A stretch of 64,000 bases of DNA from an uncultured Sphingomonas sp. (GTDB lineage: Bacteria; Pseudomonadota; Alphaproteobacteria; Sphingomonadales; Sphingomonadaceae): NCBI RefSeq assembly GCF_902806265.1, contig NZ_CADCVZ010000015.1, positions 1 through 64,000 of the forward strand, written 5' to 3'. Of the stretch, positions 59,272 through 64,000 are shown in pieces. The notes below the pieces were generated by a model. The model worked only from the letters and a program-made list of their open reading frames with translations, had not been told where the DNA came from and ran no database searches. The translations under genes and the position numbers were made by a program. Every line of letters begins with the position of its first letter. The stretch's first letter is position 1.

Positions 59272-59793
59272 TTATGCGGCTTCCGCGGCGTCAGCCGCGT
59301 AGGCGCCGAAGACCCGTGCCAGCATCGCGCCCGGCTCGTTGATGGTCCGCGCGATCTTGCTCGCAGGCGCTTGTACGAGGCCCACGATGGTTGCGCGAAG
59401 TTCATCCAAGCTCGGGAGCTCGGCCAGCGCCCTGATCCCGTTCACGTCCAGAACGGTGTCGCCCATCGCTCCGCCAAGAATCTCGAACTTGTCGGTCGTC
59501 TTGGCGAAGTCCACCGCCACCTTGGCGGCGGCGACGGGGTCGGGCGAGGTGGCCAGCGCGGTTGGGCCCTTCAGCAGGTCGCCGATGGGCTGGTAGCGCG
59601 TGCCGTCCAGCGCGATCAGGGCAAGGCGGTTCTTCGCAACCTTGAACTGCGCCCCGGCGTCGCGCATCCTTAGGCGCAGATCGGTGGACTGAGCCACCGA
59701 CAGGCCGAGATTGCGGGTGACCACCACCACGCTGGTCTCGACGAACACCTGCTTCAGCTCGGCAACCAGATCCGCTTTTTCATTGCGATCCAT
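59272..59793 (-). CDS. rplJ: 50S ribosomal protein L10
   Basis: [62 protein letters not shown]. Confidence 0.96.
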   Translation of the reverse strand: MDRNEKADLVAELKQVFVETSVVVVTRNLGLSVAQSTDLRLRMRDAGAQFKVAKNRLALIALDGTRYQPIGDLLKGPTALATSPDPVAAAKVAVDFAKTTDKFEILGGAMGDTVLDVNGIRALAELPSLDELRATIVGLVQAPASKIARTINEPGAMLARVFGAYAADAAEAA

Positions 59794-60129
59794 GCCCACT
59801 CCAATGTTTCACCCGCGACGGTGTCGCGGGCGAGGTTCAAACAACTTGGGGGCAACCGCCTCCAAGCACTGTCCGTGGGGTCGGGTGATCGAGGTGCGGT
59901 GCAACGCACGAACGGGCGCAAGCAAGCGCCCGGATGATCTCTCTTCCCCGTCTAGGTTGGCGATTAAGGCCTTGCGGCCACCAACTGTCTCGGACGGCGC
60001 CCCGGCAAGCCGGAGCAGCGCGGGCCTATAGCGGATAATCGCAGCGGATCAAGCTGCCTGCTGCGCTTCGGGGAAGGTGGGGCCGCGGCGGAACTGAAGG
60101 AGGACAGCCGCGGCCCGAGGGAGGACAAG

Positions 60130-60522
60130 TCAGAAGGCCGAGGGCGCCCGTACGGCAATAGCGACTTCGGGCAGGCTGGTGGTGCCGCTCGCTGCAAGCT
60201 GCTCCGCCCGAGCGATCGCCCGCGCCATCTGCGGCTTGGCTCCCTGCCAGGCCACCGACCGGCATGCCTGGCGCTGGGTGCGCAGGCCGGTGAAATCGAG
60301 CGGCGCACAAACCATGCCAACTGCCGAGCGCACGCGGGAAGTCAGCCTTTTCTGACCGGAAGCGTTGGCCAGGTTGAGGTCGCGGTGGCTGACCCGTTCG
60401 GTGATCTGATCGTCCTGAGTCCGCTCGCCGATCACCTGGAGCGGAGCCTGCGCGCTGGCAGGGGCGGTTGCCGCTGCAACGGCGAGCGTGAGGGACGCCG
60501 TGAGGAAAAGCTGCTTGGTCAT
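60130..60522 (-). CDS. UrcA-family protein
   Basis: MTKQLFLTASLTLAVAAATAPASA signal peptide; TERVSHRDLNLANASGQKRLTSRVRSAVGMVCAPLDFTGLR...ACRSVAWQGAKPQMARAI. Confidence 0.75.
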   Translation of the reverse strand: MTKQLFLTASLTLAVAAATAPASAQAPLQVIGERTQDDQITERVSHRDLNLANASGQKRLTSRVRSAVGMVCAPLDFTGLRTQRQACRSVAWQGAKPQMARAIARAEQLAASGTTSLPEVAIAVRAPSAF

Positions 60523-60737
60523 GTTCGATCTCCCGCTGTATTCGGGAGGGGCATGCGACCGTTGGGTCTGGCGTGCATCTGTTGTTCGGCGAGCAAGAGG
60601 CCCAGGATCGGCAGGCGGGAAATGCCGTCGCAAACCGCCAGGAGCCGTCGACGGAGCGACAAACGGCTGGCTCCGCGCTCGAACCCGCATGCGCTTTGAT
60701 CGTTGAACCGGTGAGACTTCAGTCAGGGAGGATCAGC

Positions 60738-61238
60738 ATGTCCGGTTACCGCGGCGACGGCTATGGGGCGCACGGCGATCACGGCGACGAGACTTTCCGC
60801 TTCGGCGAAGGCGACGACAAACGAGGGCGGCGAGGGCCCGAACCGGACGGCGATCGATCGTTCTGGAATCGGGAACCGCGCCAGGGCGCCGGGCGAGGCA
60901 ATCTGATGGGCCACTCGGAAGAACGGGTACGGGAATGGCTCGGCCGCGAAGATGGAATGCGGCCCGGTGGCGAGAGGCTGGCCGACGATCCCCGCGCGGT
61001 CGCCGCAGCCGACGATTGGCGCCGCCAACATGGCCGCGAGGGCTACGAGGGCAGCTATGCCCGGCACGACGAGCCTTATGGGAGCTACCGCCAGCGCCAC
61101 CTCGACGAGCTCGACCGCGACTATCACGCGTGGTGCCGCGAGCAGGAACAGCAGTTCGGCCGCGATTTCGGCAGCTGGCGTCAGCAGCGTGCGGGGCGGA
61201 CGACCGACGGGTCAGTGGAGTTCGGTTCGGAAGAATAA
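60738..61238 (+). CDS. Hypothetical hydrophilic Gly/Arg/Asp-rich protein with C-terminal DYHAWCREQEQQFGRDFGSWRQQR segment
   Basis: ATG at 60738 with upstream GGAGG; no membrane segment. Confidence 0.65.
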   Translation: MSGYRGDGYGAHGDHGDETFRFGEGDDKRGRRGPEPDGDRSFWNREPRQGAGRGNLMGHSEERVREWLGREDGMRPGGERLADDPRAVAAADDWRRQHGREGYEGSYARHDEPYGSYRQRHLDELDRDYHAWCREQEQQFGRDFGSWRQQRAGRTTDGSVEFGSEE

Positions 61239-61355
61239 CACCCGTTGCTGTGTGGATGACCGGCAATGAGCGACTCGCGGGAGCGGGGCGCTTAGCTGAG
61301 CTGGCGTCCGCTGTGCGGACCGGCGCCCTGCCATGCTACGCGCCTCGCTCCGGCG

Positions 61356-61428
61356 CAGGGGCAGAGGGACTCGAACCCACGACCCTCGGTTTTGGAGACC
61401 GATGCTCTACCAACTGAGCTATACCCCT
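61356..61428 (-). tRNA. tRNA-Trp (anticodon CCA), CCA tail not encoded
   Basis: AGGGGTATAGCTCAGTTGGTAGAGCATCGGTCTCCAAAACCGAGGGTCGTGGGTTCGAGTCCCTCTGCCCCTG; anticodon loop CTCCAAA. Confidence 0.95.
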
Positions 61429-61579
61429 AGGCGCGGCGGGGAGGTAGCTTGGCCGGGAACGCGGTGCAAGGGGCGTGCTTGAAGCCTTCGCCCAACCGCG
61501 CTACATCGCCCTTCGTTCGAGGTCCGGCGGAGCCATCCGCGGACCTCGTTTTTCTATCTGCCAGAAAGTTGGAGCAGCC

Positions 61580-61777
61580 GTGGCCAAGACGTCTCCAGGC
61601 GAGTTCATCCGCCAGGTCCGCGTGGAAGCGCGCAAGGTGGTGTGGCCGACGGGCAAGGAGACCTGGGTGACGGCGGTGATGGTGTTTATCATGACTGCGC
61701 TGCTTGCCGCCTTCTTCTTCGGCGTCGACAGCTTCTTCTCCGCGATCGTCCAGTTCCTCCTCGGCCTCCTCGGCTGA
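61580..61777 (+). CDS. secE: Preprotein translocase subunit SecE
   Basis: GEFIRQVRVEARKVVWPTGKETWVTAVMVFIMTALLAAFFFGVDSFFS; GTG start. Confidence 0.93.
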   Translation: MAKTSPGEFIRQVRVEARKVVWPTGKETWVTAVMVFIMTALLAAFFFGVDSFFSAIVQFLLGLLG

Positions 61778-61803
61778 TCCTCACTTCCGTAGGTTAGAAC
61801 CCC

Positions 61804-62343
61804 ATGTCCCGCTGGTATATCATCCACGCCTATTCCGGTTTCGAGAACAAGGTTCGCGAGTCGATCCAGAGCGAGGCCAGGCGCCTTGGACTCGAGCAGC
61901 TGGTCGAGTCGGTCGAGGTCCCGACCGAGAAGGTGACCGAGATCCGGCGGGGCAAGAAGGTCACCTCCGACCGCAAGTTCTTTCCCGGCTATGTGCTGGC
62001 CAAGCTGGCGATGAACGACGACGTCTACCATCTGGTGCGCAACACGCCCAAGGTAACGGGCTTCCTGGGGCCGAACGGCAAGCCGCAGGCGATCAGCGAA
62101 GCGGAAGCGGCGCGCATCCTCAACACCAAGGAGGAGGCCGCAGCGGCCGCGCCCAAGGCCAAGATTAACGTCGATTATGAGATCGGCGATGCGGTCAAGG
62201 TGTTGGAAGGGCCGTTCGCAAGCTTCAACGGAACTGTGGAGGAGCTCGACTTCGACCGCGGCCGGGTCAAGGTCGGCGTGTCCATCTTCGGTCGCGCGAC
62301 GCCGGTGGAGCTCGAGTTCGAGCAGGTCGAGCGGGTCAAGTAG
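61804..62343 (+). CDS. nusG: Transcription termination/antitermination protein NusG
   Basis: RWYIIHAYSGFENKVRESI...FFPGYVLAKLAMNDDVYHLVRNTPKVTGFLG...VKVLEGPFASFNGTVEELD. Confidence 0.97.
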   Translation: MSRWYIIHAYSGFENKVRESIQSEARRLGLEQLVESVEVPTEKVTEIRRGKKVTSDRKFFPGYVLAKLAMNDDVYHLVRNTPKVTGFLGPNGKPQAISEAEAARILNTKEEAAAAAPKAKINVDYEIGDAVKVLEGPFASFNGTVEELDFDRGRVKVGVSIFGRATPVELEFEQVERVK

Positions 62344-62409
62344 GGCAGCCCGCCCGCCAAGCTTCCGGTCAAACGGGAGGATGCGGTTCGCACCCTCCCA
62401 GACTCATAG

Positions 62410-63168
62410 TCAGCTAATGCGTTGACCCTCACCGCCATCCCGAAGCGTCCGACGCGTCATTGTCGGATTGACCGCACCCTTGCGTCCGCCGACCCAGGCG
62501 GCGAGTGCGCCGAGCATCAGCGCGATCGCGCTGACCAGCGCTGCGGTCGAGGCTGCATTGGCGGCGGTGTCGGCAGCACGCGGCGCGGACTGCTGCAGCT
62601 GATTGCCGAGCTGTTCCACATTGGTGTTCTGAGTGGCGGAAGCGACCCCGGACTGGACCGTGTCGGCCGCGGCATTGGGGTTGTTGGCCGCGGCGGTGGC
62701 CACGGTGCTGGTCGCATTGCCGAGTGCCCGCATGGCGCCGCCGACCAGGCCACTGATGGCGCTGGTCAGCAGATAGATCACGATCAGCGAAGTTACTGCC
62801 CAGGCGGTGAGCCCGTGCCAGCCGCCGGTAGACTCGCGCGGCTTGCCGGCCAGCCGGCCGGCGGTCCATCCGCCGAGGAATGACGCGATGATCCCGGACA
62901 GCACCCACCAAATCCCGGCCCCGATGCCCAGCCCGCTGGCACTCGGGTTGTCGGCCGTACCCGGGTCCAGCGTCGCCAGGCCGATCCCCACGCCCAGCAT
63001 GTTGAGCAGCAACTGGCTGATCAAGCCCACCGCCACGCCGGCGAACACGGCGCCCCAAGCGATCTGGTTGATCTCAACGGTGCGCAGGTCCTCAGCCGGG
63101 GCTACCGGGCTGTAGTGCGGTGCGTCCTTGTCGCCGCGCGCACGCGGGGTATCCGGATTACGATCCAT
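62410..63168 (-). CDS. Hypothetical multi-pass membrane protein
   Basis: NQIAWGAVFAGVAVGLISQLLLNMLGVGIGLATLDP...; several TM segments; opposite strand to nusG and rplK. Confidence 0.75.
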   Translation of the reverse strand: MDRNPDTPRARGDKDAPHYSPVAPAEDLRTVEINQIAWGAVFAGVAVGLISQLLLNMLGVGIGLATLDPGTADNPSASGLGIGAGIWWVLSGIIASFLGGWTAGRLAGKPRESTGGWHGLTAWAVTSLIVIYLLTSAISGLVGGAMRALGNATSTVATAAANNPNAAADTVQSGVASATQNTNVEQLGNQLQQSAPRAADTAANAASTAALVSAIALMLGALAAWVGGRKGAVNPTMTRRTLRDGGEGQRIS

Positions 63169-63389
63169 GGCTATGCTCTCCCTGTTCTTGGCTTGAGCGA
63201 TCCCTGACGCGGATGGTTCCTAACGCTCGCTAGCTGGTTACTAGGCAAACGGCCGAGGCGCTGCTAAGGGCACCGCCTTCCGACATCATCGGAGCCGTGC
63301 GGGAGGACGCCCAGGCGTTCGCTTGAACCGCTTAACTTCGCGCGCTTGGCTGCTGTTGCACGTCCAGGCGCCACAGAAACGAGAGTGAC

Positions 63390-63821
63390 ATGGCCAAGAA
63401 GATTACCGGCTATATCAAGCTGCAGGTGCCAGCCGGCGCCGCCAATCCGTCTCCGCCGATCGGCCCAGCCTTGGGTCAGCGCGGCGTCAACATCATGGAA
63501 TTCTGCAAGCAGTTCAATGCGGCGACGCAGGAGATGGAGAAGGGCGCGCCGACCCCGACGGTGATCACCGTCTACGCCGACCGCTCTTTCTCTTTTGCGA
63601 TGAAGACCCCGCCGGCGAGCTTCCTGCTCAAGAAGGCGGCCAAGCTGAAGTCGGGCTCCAAGGAGCCGGGCAAGGTCAGCGCCGGCACCATCAAGCGCTC
63701 GCAGCTGTCCGAGATCGCGGAAGCGAAGATGAAGGACCTCAACGCCAACGACGTCGAGGCCGCAACGAAGATCATTGAAGGCTCGGCGCGCGCCATGGGC
63801 CTCCAGGTGGTGGAGGGCTGA
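63390..63821 (+). CDS. rplK: 50S ribosomal protein L11
   Basis: [44 protein letters not shown]. Confidence 0.98.
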   Translation: MAKKITGYIKLQVPAGAANPSPPIGPALGQRGVNIMEFCKQFNAATQEMEKGAPTPTVITVYADRSFSFAMKTPPASFLLKKAAKLKSGSKEPGKVSAGTIKRSQLSEIAEAKMKDLNANDVEAATKIIEGSARAMGLQVVEG

Positions 63822-63823
63822 AC

Positions 63824-64000
63824 ATGGCCAAGCTGACCAAGAAGCAGAAGAACCAGGCCGACCAGGTCGACCGTGAGAAGCTCTACGCCGTGGACGAAGC
63901 GATCGGCCTGGTGAAGAATCTTGCCACCGCCAAATTCGACGAGAGCGTCGAGGTGGCGCTCAACCTCGGCGTCGATCCGCGCCACGCCGACCAGATGGTC
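63824..64000 (+). CDS. rplA: 50S ribosomal protein L1, N-terminal part (runs off window)
   Basis: [59 protein letters not shown]. Confidence 0.95.
   Translation, partial: MAKLTKKQKNQADQVDREKLYAVDEAIGLVKNLATAKFDESVEVALNLGVDPRHADQMV

Noticed and set aside
59800-60060. L10 leader RNA upstream of rplJ
   Set aside because: Expected from knowledge of rplJL operons, but I could not identify the conserved kink-turn structure by eye.

Overview
Chromosomal window from a high-GC alphaproteobacterium, most likely a sphingomonad (serine palmitoyltransferase with a dedicated ACP, UrcA-family protein, sphingomonad-type RNA polymerase and ribosomal genes). Most of it is housekeeping: M23 peptidase (partial), erpA, xth, lptFG, a beta-oxidation cluster, typA, tRNA-Gln(CUG), ppx/gppA, rlmE, an M48 protease, rne, a murein amidase, mrcA, prfB, thyA, rpoBC, rplJL, tRNA-Trp(CCA), secE, nusG, rplK and rplA (partial). 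Accessory content includes two paralogous GH5-type glycosidases with calcium-binding RTX-like C-termini and very different linkers. They flank a phage/GTA-type terminase pair that carries two independent lesions (in-frame TAG in the small subunit, 1-nt frameshift in the large subunit). The observations most worth following up are: (1) a two-gene operon of a lipid kinase and a nucleotidyltransferase-fold protein resembling mitochondrial Tam41, divergent from lptFG; (2) a 14-bp hairpin that locks the start codon of the second of two tandem entericidin genes; (3) splitting of the canonical secE-nusG-rplKAJL-rpoBC block into divergent arms with antisense envelope genes between rplL/rpoB and nusG/rplK; (4) the decayed terminase locus; (5) a translationally coupled M48-TPR protease/DsbA-like pair. 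All family assignments come from reading the translations; no database search was run.
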